Assembly: GCA_016872415.1 (NCBI GenBank)
Contig: VGZX01000010.1
Coordinates: 1-50,289 of the forward strand
Source of the DNA: SAR202 cluster bacterium
GTDB lineage: Bacteria > Chloroflexota > Dehalococcoidia > Lucifugimonadales > Australimonadaceae
Direction of reading: 5' to 3'
DNA: 50,289 nt
Shown in pieces: positions 37,873 to 46,141 of this stretch. Position 1 is the first letter of the stretch; each line of letters begins with the position of its first letter. The notes beneath the pieces are model-generated. The model was not told where the DNA came from, made no database searches, and worked only from the letters and a program-made list of their open reading frames with translations. Both the position numbers and the translations under genes were made by a program.

Positions 37873-39192
37873 TTGGCCGGAACCTTACCCCCTGGGAGCC
37901 CTGCATTGGTCACGGCTGTCGCGGCGCCACGGGAGCCCCGTTTGTACTACGGTTGGGTGGTGGTCGCGGCTCTCAGCGTGATCGCGGGCGTCAGCACCGC
38001 GATGGGCGGGGCGAACTACGGTTTCTTCATCACCCCCATGCAGCAAGACCTCGGCATCTCGCAGTTCGTGTTCGGCACGGCGAACACGCTGCGATTCACC
38101 ATGCTGGGCGTCTCGTCGATGTGGATCGGGCGCCTGCTGGACAAGTACGGCTCGCGCTGGGCGCTCATGGTCGCGGGCACGCTCACGGGCATGCTGTGCG
38201 TCAGCCTGGCGTTCGTGCAGGCCGGCTGGCACATGCTGCTCGTTTTCGGCGCGGCCGGCCTCATCGGCATGTTTGGCCCGACGATGCTGTATACGACCGT
38301 GCCGGTCGCCAAGTGGTTCGTGCTCAAACGCGGCAGGGCCATGTCGCTCGTTTTCGTTGGCGCGCCCGCCGGCATCGGGCTCTCCACCGTCGCCACCCAG
38401 TGGCTCATCGCCGAGTTCGGCTGGCGGCAGACGTGGCTCATCCTCGGCTCGGTCAGCGGCGTCATCGTCGTGTTGCTCGCGTTCCTCTTCGTGAGGCGCC
38501 GTCCCGAGGACATGGGCCTGCTGCCGGACGGCCTCACGCAGGAGGAGGGGGCGAGCCAGCAGGCCGCGCGCCGCGCGCGAGGCGGCAGCGTGGAGGAGCA
38601 CCAGTGGACGCGGGCCGAGGCGTGGCGCAGTCCCATCTTCTGGCGCCTTGCCATCGCCTTCGGCCTCGTGCTGTTCGGCACGGGCACCATGGGCCTGTTC
38701 CGCATCCCGCACTTCCTCGGCCGCGGCATCGACCCGGGCATCGTCGCGCTCGGCACGTTCGGCGACGCGGCGGCGGCCGCCATCGTCGGCATGATGATCG
38801 GGCCGGCGGTGGAGCGCTACTCCCCGCGCCTCGTGGCGCTGCTTGGGTTCGGCGGCATGATCTGCGCCTTCCTGCTCACGTTCGTCGCGCGCGACGCGAC
38901 GCTCATGTTCGTTTCGTCGGCCTTCTACGGCATGGGCATGGCGACCGTGATGATGCTGCAGAACGTGCTGTGGCCCAACTATTTCGGCCGGGCGAACGTG
39001 GGAGCCATCCGCGGCGCCGCCTTCCCCATCACCCTGGCGTTGCAGGCGCTGGGCGCACCCCTGTCTGGTTTCATCCACGACGCCACCGGCACCTACCTGG
39101 TCGCCTGGTGGATCGCGCTCGGCTTCATCATCCCGGCCACGGTGCTCATCGTGACGACGAGGAAGCCGACTCGCCGGGCCGCGCCCGTCTAA
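37873..39192 (+). CDS. MFS transporter
   Basis: 12-TM pattern; YYGWVVVAALSVIAGVSTAMGGANYGFFITPM...GRLLDKYGSRW; TTG/GTG start ambiguous. Confidence 0.88.
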   Translation: MAGTLPPGSPALVTAVAAPREPRLYYGWVVVAALSVIAGVSTAMGGANYGFFITPMQQDLGISQFVFGTANTLRFTMLGVSSMWIGRLLDKYGSRWALMVAGTLTGMLCVSLAFVQAGWHMLLVFGAAGLIGMFGPTMLYTTVPVAKWFVLKRGRAMSLVFVGAPAGIGLSTVATQWLIAEFGWRQTWLILGSVSGVIVVLLAFLFVRRRPEDMGLLPDGLTQEEGASQQAARRARGGSVEEHQWTRAEAWRSPIFWRLAIAFGLVLFGTGTMGLFRIPHFLGRGIDPGIVALGTFGDAAAAAIVGMMIGPAVERYSPRLVALLGFGGMICAFLLTFVARDATLMFVSSAFYGMGMATVMMLQNVLWPNYFGRANVGAIRGAAFPITLALQALGAPLSGFIHDATGTYLVAWWIALGFIIPATVLIVTTRKPTRRAAPV

Positions 39193-39219
39193 GGCCGTCG
39201 CGCGGCGCCACGTCGGCGC

Positions 39220-39885
39220 TCAACGCCGCCACCATCGCGCGCCGCCCAACGAGCTCACCGCGAGCAGCAGGCCCATGGTGACCGCCGCCAGCGTCAGCGC
39301 CATCGCTTGGGCATCGTCCATGCGCCCGGCCTGCACGGCCTCGTAAATCGCGATCGACAATGTCTGCGTCCGCCCCGGCACGCTGCCGGCCACCATGAGC
39401 GTGGCGCCGAACTCGCCCAGCGCGCGGGCCAGCGACATCGCGATGCCGGCCGCGATCGCGGGCCACGCCAGCGGCACGCTGATCCGCAGGAATATCGACA
39501 GGGGCGATGCGCCGGCCACGGCGGCGGCCTCTTCGTGCAGCCGGTCGACGCCCTCGAACCCCGCCTGCGCCGCGCGGACGAGGAACGGCGCGGACACGAC
39601 GAACGCGGCGAGCACGGCGCCGGACCAGTGGAATACGAGCGTGAACCCGAACAAGCGGTCGAGCGCCCCGCCGAGCGGGCTGTCGCGCCCGACGGCGGCG
39701 AGCAGGTAGTAGCCGAGCACGGTGGGCGGCAGCAGCATGGGCACGAGCACGAGCGACGAAAGCACGGCGCGCGTCTGCGCGCGGCGCCGGGAAAGCCACC
39801 ACGCGAGCGGCAGCCCGGCGGCCATGGAGAGCAGCGTGCTGACGAGGGCTACTTGCAGGCTCAACCGGAGCGGCGTTACATCCAT
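39220..39885 (-). CDS. modB: Molybdate-type ABC transporter permease
   Basis: PLRLSLQVALVSTLLSMAAGLPLAWWLSRR, PTVLGYYLL, RALGEFGATLMVAGSVPGRTQTLSIAIYEAVQAG. Confidence 0.9.
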   Translation of the reverse strand: MDVTPLRLSLQVALVSTLLSMAAGLPLAWWLSRRRAQTRAVLSSLVLVPMLLPPTVLGYYLLAAVGRDSPLGGALDRLFGFTLVFHWSGAVLAAFVVSAPFLVRAAQAGFEGVDRLHEEAAAVAGASPLSIFLRISVPLAWPAIAAGIAMSLARALGEFGATLMVAGSVPGRTQTLSIAIYEAVQAGRMDDAQAMALTLAAVTMGLLLAVSSLGGARWWRR

Positions 39886-39888
39886 GCG

Positions 39889-40695
39889 TCAGCGCCTCGG
39901 CAGCGAGTAGCCGTACCGCTCCAGCGTGGGCTGGGCGTCATGGCTCGCGATGAATTCCACGAACCGCTCGGCGGCCGCGCGTCGCGGCGTCGCCCCGACG
40001 ATGGCGATGCCGTGCGGCAGCGGCGAGTGCAGGCCGTTGGGCACGTCGAACACGCGGAGCCGCGGCGGCACCCCCGGCATGACCTGGGACCTGGCGACGA
40101 AGCCCACGTCGGCGTTGCCGGTGGTCACGAACTGCAACACCTGCGCCACGTTCTCGCCCTGGACCACCTTGGGCCGCAGCGGCACCCAGAGGCCGGCGCG
40201 TTCCAGGGCGGCCTTGGCGGCGTCGCCGTAGGGGGCCGTTTCCGGGTTGGCGATGGCGATGTGGCGCACGCCCGCGGCGCTCATGGCGGACCGCCAGTCC
40301 GCCGCCGATGCCGCCTCGCCCGAGGCGAGCAGCGCCAGGCCTCCCTCGGCGTACGTCCTGACGGTTTCCGGCCTCACGAGGCTCTTGCCGGCGAGCCTGT
40401 CCAGAAAGGAGGTGTGGGCGGGCGCGAACACGTCGACCGGCGCGCCACGCTCGATCTGAGTGGAGAGCGTGCCGGATGAGCCGACGACGAAGACAACCTT
40501 CGCGGTGTGCCGCTGTTCGAACGCGGCGCCGAGCTCTCGCATGACCGGCTCGAGGCTGGCCGCGATGCCGACGACGATCTCCACGCGCTCCGTCGGTCCC
40601 GCCGCGGCCGTCGAGGGAGTTGTGGTGGGCGCGCCGCACGCCGTCGCGGCGAGCGACACGAGCAACGCTATCGCAAGCGGTGGCAGCGCGCGCAT
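39889..40695 (-). CDS. modA: Molybdate-type substrate-binding lipoprotein
   Basis: Lipobox LAATACGA; VGIAASLEPVMRELGAAFEQRHTAKVVFVVGSSGTLSTQIERGAPVDVFAPA. Confidence 0.9.
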   Translation of the reverse strand: MRALPPLAIALLVSLAATACGAPTTTPSTAAAGPTERVEIVVGIAASLEPVMRELGAAFEQRHTAKVVFVVGSSGTLSTQIERGAPVDVFAPAHTSFLDRLAGKSLVRPETVRTYAEGGLALLASGEAASAADWRSAMSAAGVRHIAIANPETAPYGDAAKAALERAGLWVPLRPKVVQGENVAQVLQFVTTGNADVGFVARSQVMPGVPPRLRVFDVPNGLHSPLPHGIAIVGATPRRAAAERFVEFIASHDAQPTLERYGYSLPRR

Positions 40696-40697
40696 GC

Positions 40698-41819
40698 TCA
40701 GGCCGCTTCTTGTCCGACGGACGAGAGGTCGTAGCCGCCGAGCGCCTCCACTTGGCGACGCAGGCCCGGACGGCGCAGCGTGTCGAGCATCGCCTGCACG
40801 GGTGGCAGGTCAATGAAATGGCGCGGTATGACGAGGTCGTAGCGTTCCTGGCGCAAGGGCACGAAGTCCAGGCCGGCCGCGTTCGCCGCGGCGCGCACAC
40901 CGATGCCGGCGTCGGCCAGCCCCATGCCGACGACCTCGGCGACCGTGAGGTGGCTCGTCGCCTCGCGGTCGTAGCCGGCGATGGCGGCCGGCGCGACGCC
41001 GATGCGGGCCAGCGCCTCGTCGAGCAGGGCGCGGCTGCCGGAGCCGGGCTCGCGGTTCACGATGAACACGCCGGGGCGCGCCAAGTCCTCCACGCCGCGT
41101 ATCCGCTTGGGGTTGCCGGGCGCCACCAGCAGGCCTTGCTCCCAGGTGGCATAGGCCACGATGACCGCCGGGAACGGCAGCAGGCGCTCGACCCACGGCC
41201 GGTTGTAGGCGCCGGTGGCGGCGTCGGCCAGGTGGCAGCCCGCCACGTGCGCGTAGCCGGCGGCCAGCTGCTCGAGGGCCGCGCGGCTGCCCGCCTCGTG
41301 CCATGCCAAGTCGACCTCGCGCCGCGCAAGGTGCGCCGCGACGATGGCGGTGGACGGGTCACAGCCGACTGCGACGAGCGATTTGGCCGGCGTGCCGTCG
41401 TCCAGCAGGTCGACCCGCACCGTGCCTCCGGCGCCCCCGCTGATGAGGCCGTTCGCGGCCGGCAGGGTGTGCTGCAGCGCGGGGTGCCCCTTGCTCGCCC
41501 GCAGCGGCCGCGCCACCCAACGGTCGCCCACTCGGTGGACCTGCGCGCGCGTTGGGCCGGCGGCATCGGGCTCCAGCGGAGGGCCGGCCAACAACGCCTC
41601 CACGGCGGGACGGGGCTCCTCGCGGAGGCGGAAGAGGGACTCCACCGTGGCGCCGAGCGCGCGGGCGAGCCGGAGCGCGACCTCGGTCGACGGCACGGCA
41701 TCGGCGTGCTCGATGGCGGCGTAGGCCTGGCGGCTGATGCCGGCGGCGGCGGCGAGGGCGTCTTGCGTTATGCCGGCGTTGGCGCGGGCGGCGCGGAGGA
41801 GCGGTTCGATGGCTGGCAT
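40698..41819 (-). CDS. XRE-type HTH regulator fused to a periplasmic-binding-protein-like (ModE/COG1910-type) domain
   Basis: N-terminal LRAARANAGITQDALAAAAGISRQAYAAIEHADAVPSTEVALRLARALG; C-terminal PBP-like FIVNREPGSGSRALLDEAL. Start ATG 41819. Confidence 0.85.
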   Translation of the reverse strand: MPAIEPLLRAARANAGITQDALAAAAGISRQAYAAIEHADAVPSTEVALRLARALGATVESLFRLREEPRPAVEALLAGPPLEPDAAGPTRAQVHRVGDRWVARPLRASKGHPALQHTLPAANGLISGGAGGTVRVDLLDDGTPAKSLVAVGCDPSTAIVAAHLARREVDLAWHEAGSRAALEQLAAGYAHVAGCHLADAATGAYNRPWVERLLPFPAVIVAYATWEQGLLVAPGNPKRIRGVEDLARPGVFIVNREPGSGSRALLDEALARIGVAPAAIAGYDREATSHLTVAEVVGMGLADAGIGVRAAANAAGLDFVPLRQERYDLVIPRHFIDLPPVQAMLDTLRRPGLRRQVEALGGYDLSSVGQEAA

Positions 41820-41838
41820 GCGTGAATTGTAAAGAGAA

Positions 41839-41876
41839 CGTGTCTCCGTGACAAGTCGACTTGTCACGGAGACACG
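41839..41876. promoter_or_regulatory. Perfect 38-bp palindrome upstream of the HTH-PBP regulator / downstream of bcp
   Basis: CGTGTCTCCGTGACAAGTCGACTTGTCACGGAGACACG is its own reverse complement. Confidence 0.85.
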
Positions 41877-41899
41877 AGATTCCTATGCGGCCACGACGC

Positions 41900-42358
41900 C
41901 TACAATTCCGCCAGCACCTTGTCGATGTGGCCGTCCACCTTTACTTTCGGGTAGACCTTCGCGATCTTGCCGTCCTCGTCGATGACGAACGTCGTGCGCT
42001 CCGTGCCCATGTATTTCTTGCCGTAGTTACTCTTCTCGACCCAGACGCCATAGGCGTTGACGATCCGCTTTTCCTCGTCGGGCAGCAACGAGAACGGTAG
42101 ATTGTATTTCTCGCGGAAGCGGGCGTGCGACTTGTTGGTGTCGGTGCTCACGCCGATGATGACGGCGTTTTTCTTGGCGAAGTCCTCGGCTCGGTCGCGG
42201 AAGCCGCACGCCTCGCGGGTGCAGCCGGGGGTGTCGTCCTTCGGGTAGAAGTAGAGCACCACCTTCTTGCCGCGAAGGCCGTCGAGCGACACATGCTCGC
42301 CGCGGTCGGTCTCGCCGGCGAACGCGGGGGCGGGGTCACCGGGTCGCGGGGTTGGCAT
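41900..42358 (-). CDS. bcp: Peroxiredoxin (Bcp/PrxQ type)
   Basis: PGDPAPAFAGETDRGEHVSLDGLRGKKVVLYFYPKDDTPGCTREACGFRD. Confidence 0.94.
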   Translation of the reverse strand: MPTPRPGDPAPAFAGETDRGEHVSLDGLRGKKVVLYFYPKDDTPGCTREACGFRDRAEDFAKKNAVIIGVSTDTNKSHARFREKYNLPFSLLPDEEKRIVNAYGVWVEKSNYGKKYMGTERTTFVIDEDGKIAKVYPKVKVDGHIDKVLAEL

Positions 42359-42434
42359 CGGCGATCTCCTTTCATCATTGGCTCGTGAGCGCATGTCGAC
42401 GAGGCGTCACGTTCGCATCTTCGCGCGGTCGCGC

Positions 42435-43391
42435 CTACGGATGGATGACCAGCACCGGCTGGCCGCTGCCGCGCGCGACACGGTCGCTGACGCTGCCCAG
42501 GAACCACCGGCCGATGCCGGAGCGCCCGTGCGTCGTCATCACGACAAGGCCGTTTGGCCGTTGCTGCGTCGCCTCCAGCAGCGCCGACGCGGGGAAGCCG
42601 TGCAGCACCAGCCCGGTGGCGTTGTCGACTCCGGCCTTCCGCACCTGGGCCACCTTGGCCTCCACGTATGCGGCGGCCTCGTCCTCCGCTTCGGCGATGA
42701 GCTGGTCGAGCCCGCCAATCGACTCTGGGTTGGAGAAGTAGAGGTTCTCGAAGGGGGCCACGACGCGCACCAGGACGACCGGCACGCCCAGCACCTTCGC
42801 GATCGCCGTGCCGGTGTCGAGGGCGCGCTCCGACAGCTCCGAGCCGTCCAAGGGCACGATGACCTGGTCGATGAGCGCCTCGCGTTTCTCGCGGCCGTTC
42901 TCGGAGGCGCGGATCAGCAGCAGCGGGGTCGTGGTCATTTGCAGCACTTTGCCCGCCACGCTGCCGATGAGCATGCGGCCCACGCCCGAGCGGCCGGTGG
43001 TGGTCATCGCGAGCAGCGTGCCCGCTTCCTGCGCCGCCTCGTTCACGATCACCTCGGCCGGGTCGCCGCTCCCGACGGTGATGGTCACGCCCACCGGACC
43101 GCCGGCGAAGGCGTTCGCGACCTCGGCCAGATACCGCTCCGACGCCTGCTGCGCGAGGGCGCCGAGATCGCCGCCGCCGAGATAGGAATCCTCCGGCCGG
43201 CCCTTGGGGCTCGTTGCCTGGGGCACCGGCTGGGGCGCGGATCGCTTGGCCTTCCGGGGGACGGCGTCGGGGTCGACGACGTGGAGCAGCTCGATTGGCG
43301 TCTTGAGCCGCGTGGAGAGCGTTCGGACGAAGGGTAGGACGCTTTCGCTGGCGGGGGAGCCATCCAGCGCGACGAGGATGCGTTTGTACAT
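42435..43391 (-). CDS. Tandem universal stress protein (two UspA domains)
   Basis: MYKRILVALDGSPASESVLPFVRTLS...GRSGVGRMLIGSVAGKVLQ; DQVIVPLDGSELSERALDTG...GRSGIGRWFLGSVSDRVARGSGQPVLVI. Confidence 0.92.
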   Translation of the reverse strand: MYKRILVALDGSPASESVLPFVRTLSTRLKTPIELLHVVDPDAVPRKAKRSAPQPVPQATSPKGRPEDSYLGGGDLGALAQQASERYLAEVANAFAGGPVGVTITVGSGDPAEVIVNEAAQEAGTLLAMTTTGRSGVGRMLIGSVAGKVLQMTTTPLLLIRASENGREKREALIDQVIVPLDGSELSERALDTGTAIAKVLGVPVVLVRVVAPFENLYFSNPESIGGLDQLIAEAEDEAAAYVEAKVAQVRKAGVDNATGLVLHGFPASALLEATQQRPNGLVVMTTHGRSGIGRWFLGSVSDRVARGSGQPVLVIHP

Positions 43392-43644
43392 AGCGGGCCT
43401 CCCAGGGAGTTTCGCGAGGCGCCGCCATGCTATCGGAGTGACCCGCGTCCGTCCATCGTCGCGTTGACGGTGGGGTGCCGACGCTGTAGAGTTTGGTACG
43501 TATGACGAATGCGACGCGTTGTTGCCGCAGACCGTTGACGTAGCGATGGGCCGCTCGGCGCCCACCGCCGTCCGCTGTTGACCAAACGCCCCCAACGCCG
43601 AGCGCCGAGGGGGCGTAGTCGTTAAGTAAAGGAAGGGACGATCC

Positions 43645-44385
43645 GTGCCAAAGCGCGCGCAGATGACCGCCGGGGAGATCGCCGCCGCCAACGAGCAGCT
43701 GGCCGGCAAGACGCCGGAACAGATATTGGCTTGGGCCAACGAACGGTTTGGCGACGAGTGCACCATGGCGTCGAGCTTCGGCGGGTCGAGCGGCACGGCG
43801 CTGCTCGACATGGCGCGGCGGGTGTGGCCGGGCCTCGTCGTCTTCTACCTCGACACCGATTACCTCTTTCCCGAGACGCTGGAATACAAGGACCATATCG
43901 CATCGCGCTTCGGGCTGAAGATCGTCGGCTTCAAGTCGCGGTGGACGCCCGAGCAGCAGGCCAAGGAGTTTGGGCCGGAGCTGTGGAAGCGCGACCCGGA
44001 CCTGTGCTGCTCGCTGCGGAAGGTGGAGCCGAACGGCCGCGCGCTGGAGGGCTATTTGGCGTGGATCACCGGCATCCGCCGCGATCAAGCGAAGACACGC
44101 CAAGCGGTTGGCTTCGTCGAGTGGGACGCGCAGTTCGAGGCGGTCAAGATCAACCCGCTGGCTGAATGGACGGAGTCCCAGGTGTGGGACTACATCCGCG
44201 AGCACCGGCTGGTCTATAACCGGCTGATGGACCGGGGCTACAAGAGCATTGGGTGCACGAACTGCACGCGGCCCGTGAAGGACGGCGAGGACCCACGCGC
44301 GGGCCGGTGGGCCGGCACGGGCAAGGTCGAGTGCGGCATCCAAACCGGCAGCGAGACGATCATGTTGCTGTCCAAGAAGGGCTGA
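43645..44385 (+). CDS. cysH: Assimilatory adenylyl-sulfate (APS-type) reductase, CysH family
   Basis: ASSFGGSSGTALLDMARR, DTDYLFPET, DLCCSLRKVEP, ITGIRRDQ, GCTNCTRPV...ECGIQ (CC/CxxC cysteine set of the Fe-S type). Confidence 0.9.
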   Translation: MPKRAQMTAGEIAAANEQLAGKTPEQILAWANERFGDECTMASSFGGSSGTALLDMARRVWPGLVVFYLDTDYLFPETLEYKDHIASRFGLKIVGFKSRWTPEQQAKEFGPELWKRDPDLCCSLRKVEPNGRALEGYLAWITGIRRDQAKTRQAVGFVEWDAQFEAVKINPLAEWTESQVWDYIREHRLVYNRLMDRGYKSIGCTNCTRPVKDGEDPRAGRWAGTGKVECGIQTGSETIMLLSKKG

Positions 44386-44424
44386 CCCCACACCGCGCGC
44401 ATTACTGAAAGGAAGAACGAAAGG

Positions 44425-44455
44425 AAGAGGCCCCGGCAACCGCCGGGGCCTCTTT
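44425..44455 (+). terminator. Rho-independent terminator after cysH
   Basis: AAGAGGCCCCGGC-AACC-GCCGGGGCCTCTTT. Confidence 0.88.
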
Positions 44456-44665
44456 GCCCCGCGCCGGCGAGGCTCGTCGCGGGGGCGTCACGCTTGCTTG
44501 CGCTGACTGACACTCGCTCGATAGCGCTTGTGAGCGCAGCTGCCCGCAGCCCCTAGTCGAACCCTGACGGAATCCAGAGAGTTGCTCCTGAAGCAGTCCA
44601 CGGCCTGGTGGAAGTATTCTCTCCATGAAACTCCTAAGAAAAACAGCAAATTGCAGAGAATCCTC

Positions 44666-44694
44666 TTGACTTGCCCTAAATCCTCTGGCACAAT
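44666..44694 (+). promoter_or_regulatory. Putative promoter (TTGACT-N17-CACAAT)
   Basis: TTGACT 44666-44671, CACAAT 44689-44694, upstream of the 44751 ORF. Confidence 0.5.
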
Positions 44695-44750
44695 GCGCCT
44701 CACGGTGATGGCAAGGCCATTGGCGGGGCCCGGTCAGGAGGAGACCAGAC

Positions 44751-45545
44751 GTGGCGAAGCTAGGTGCCTACTCGTACCCGGACATCCGCTTTGGGGATGC
44801 GGTTGAGATCGCGGGTCGTATCCAGAGCAAGTTCACAGGGGCAGTGAGCGTGAAGGGACTTGCCTGGGAGTTAGGCATGGCCGAAGGCTCGGGGACGCTG
44901 TTCGCGAAAGTGGCGGCGCTCCGTGACTTCGGGCTGATCGAGGGTCGCGGGGAACTGAAGACCTCCGCGCTGGCGCAGCGGATCTTGCACCCCGCGACCC
45001 CCGAGGAAGGCTTGCAGGCAAGGGCGGAGGCGTTCCAGCGGGCGGAGCTGCTCCGCTTGCTCTACCACCGCTTTGGCGGCGAGATACCCGACGACATGAC
45101 GTTGCTGGTGACGCTCCAAGAGATCACCCGCACGCGGCGCGACGAGGTCGTGCGGCGCGCTCCGCTCATCATGAAGCACATCACGGACGTGGTGCGCGTG
45201 ATGGGCCGGCCCATCGTGATCGAGCAGCCGGGCGACGCGTTCCCGATGCCGCCGGTGGTGAAGGCTCCGCAAGGCGCGGCATCGCCGTCGGCGCCGCGCT
45301 CGGCCGCGGCGGCACCCGCCGGCCACGACACCATCCACCTCGTGGCGGGTGCCCGGCAGCTCAACCTGCCGCTCTCGCCGGAATACATCGATGTCGCCAT
45401 CGGCATGTTGATGGCGCTCAAGTCCGAGCTGACGGGCAGCATGTTCGCGGGCCCATCCATCCGGCGGGACCACGAATTGATCGAGCAGACTGATGAGAGT
45501 GTGCTGATCGAGGATTTTCCCGCTCAAACGCAGCGGGGCTCATAA
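44751..45545 (+). CDS. Hypothetical protein with putative N-terminal winged-helix region
   Basis: 264 aa MAKLGAYSYPDIRFGDAVEIAGRIQSKFTGAVSVKGLAWELGMAEGSGTLFAKVAALRDFGLIEGRGELKTSALAQRIL. Confidence 0.75.
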   Translation: MAKLGAYSYPDIRFGDAVEIAGRIQSKFTGAVSVKGLAWELGMAEGSGTLFAKVAALRDFGLIEGRGELKTSALAQRILHPATPEEGLQARAEAFQRAELLRLLYHRFGGEIPDDMTLLVTLQEITRTRRDEVVRRAPLIMKHITDVVRVMGRPIVIEQPGDAFPMPPVVKAPQGAASPSAPRSAAAAPAGHDTIHLVAGARQLNLPLSPEYIDVAIGMLMALKSELTGSMFAGPSIRRDHELIEQTDESVLIEDFPAQTQRGS

Positions 45546-45606
45546 CACGACATCCCACCCGATCCCTGTTTCGACGAGTGCAGGGGGAGGGGATTCTCCA
45601 TGGCGC

Positions 45607-45644
45607 GACAGGAGGCGGACCGTGACCCGCCTCCTGTCCTTTTA
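45607..45644 (+). terminator. Rho-independent terminator
   Basis: GACAGGAGGCGG-ACCGTGAC-CCGCCTCCTGTC followed by CTTTTAA. Confidence 0.85.
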
Positions 45645-45649
45645 AGCCA

Positions 45650-46089
45650 TCATCGCCTTGAGCCGTCTCGCGGCGGCCGCCCTCCGGCCGCATGGGGATG
45701 TGGCGGTCGTCGGTGAAATCGACGAATGGCTTGAGCACGAGGTAGATGGTCTAACCGGGCGGGGTGTTGTCCGGCACCTGGACCGTGAAGCGCACATCCT
45801 GCGTCGGCCGTTTGGCCGGCGCCGGCGTGGCGGTGGGCGCGACCTCGGAAGCCGGCGTCGACCCGGCCAGCGCGAGCGTCGGGGTTGGCGTCGCCGTGGA
45901 GCCGGCAGCGGAGGTGGGTGCGGGCATGTCGTCGCAAGCGGCGAGCAGCAGGAGGGCCAGCAGCATGGTGCATACGAGTTGGAGGCGCGGCCGCACGATG
46001 TCCTCGGTTCGAGCGATTTGACCCGTATAGTACGGCAGCGGGTGGTGGCTGCCATCCGGCAATGGTCGCAGGAACGTCACCGCGGGCAA
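45650..46089 (-). pseudogene. Decayed lipoprotein gene (nonsense codon then truncated C-terminus)
   Basis: MLLALLLLAACDDMPAPTSAAGSTATPTPT...QDVRFTVQVPDNTPPG-TAG-TIYLVLKPFVDFTDDRHIPMR; reading continues sensibly in the same frame past the TAG at 45751-45753. Confidence 0.55.
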
Positions 46090-46141
46090 AACGAATGGGG
46101 CCGCGATAGCGCCGGCCCCGTTCGCGGAACACGGCGCCGGA

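Noticed and set aside
43587-43615. CGCCCCC...GGGGGCG stem-loop in the cysH leader as a riboswitch
   Set aside because: Only a 7-bp stem is evident; no SAM or other sulfur-riboswitch architecture could be recognised.
42148-44439. 763-aa minus-strand ORF
   Set aside because: Spans Usp and cysH in wrong frames; low-complexity Arg/Pro composition.
44488-44703. 71-aa minus-strand ORF in an AT-richer patch (…SWREYFHQAVDCFRSNSLDSVRV…)
   Set aside because: Considered as a transposase remnant, but no family motif could be recognised and it overlaps the promoter of the 44751 gene; unsupported.
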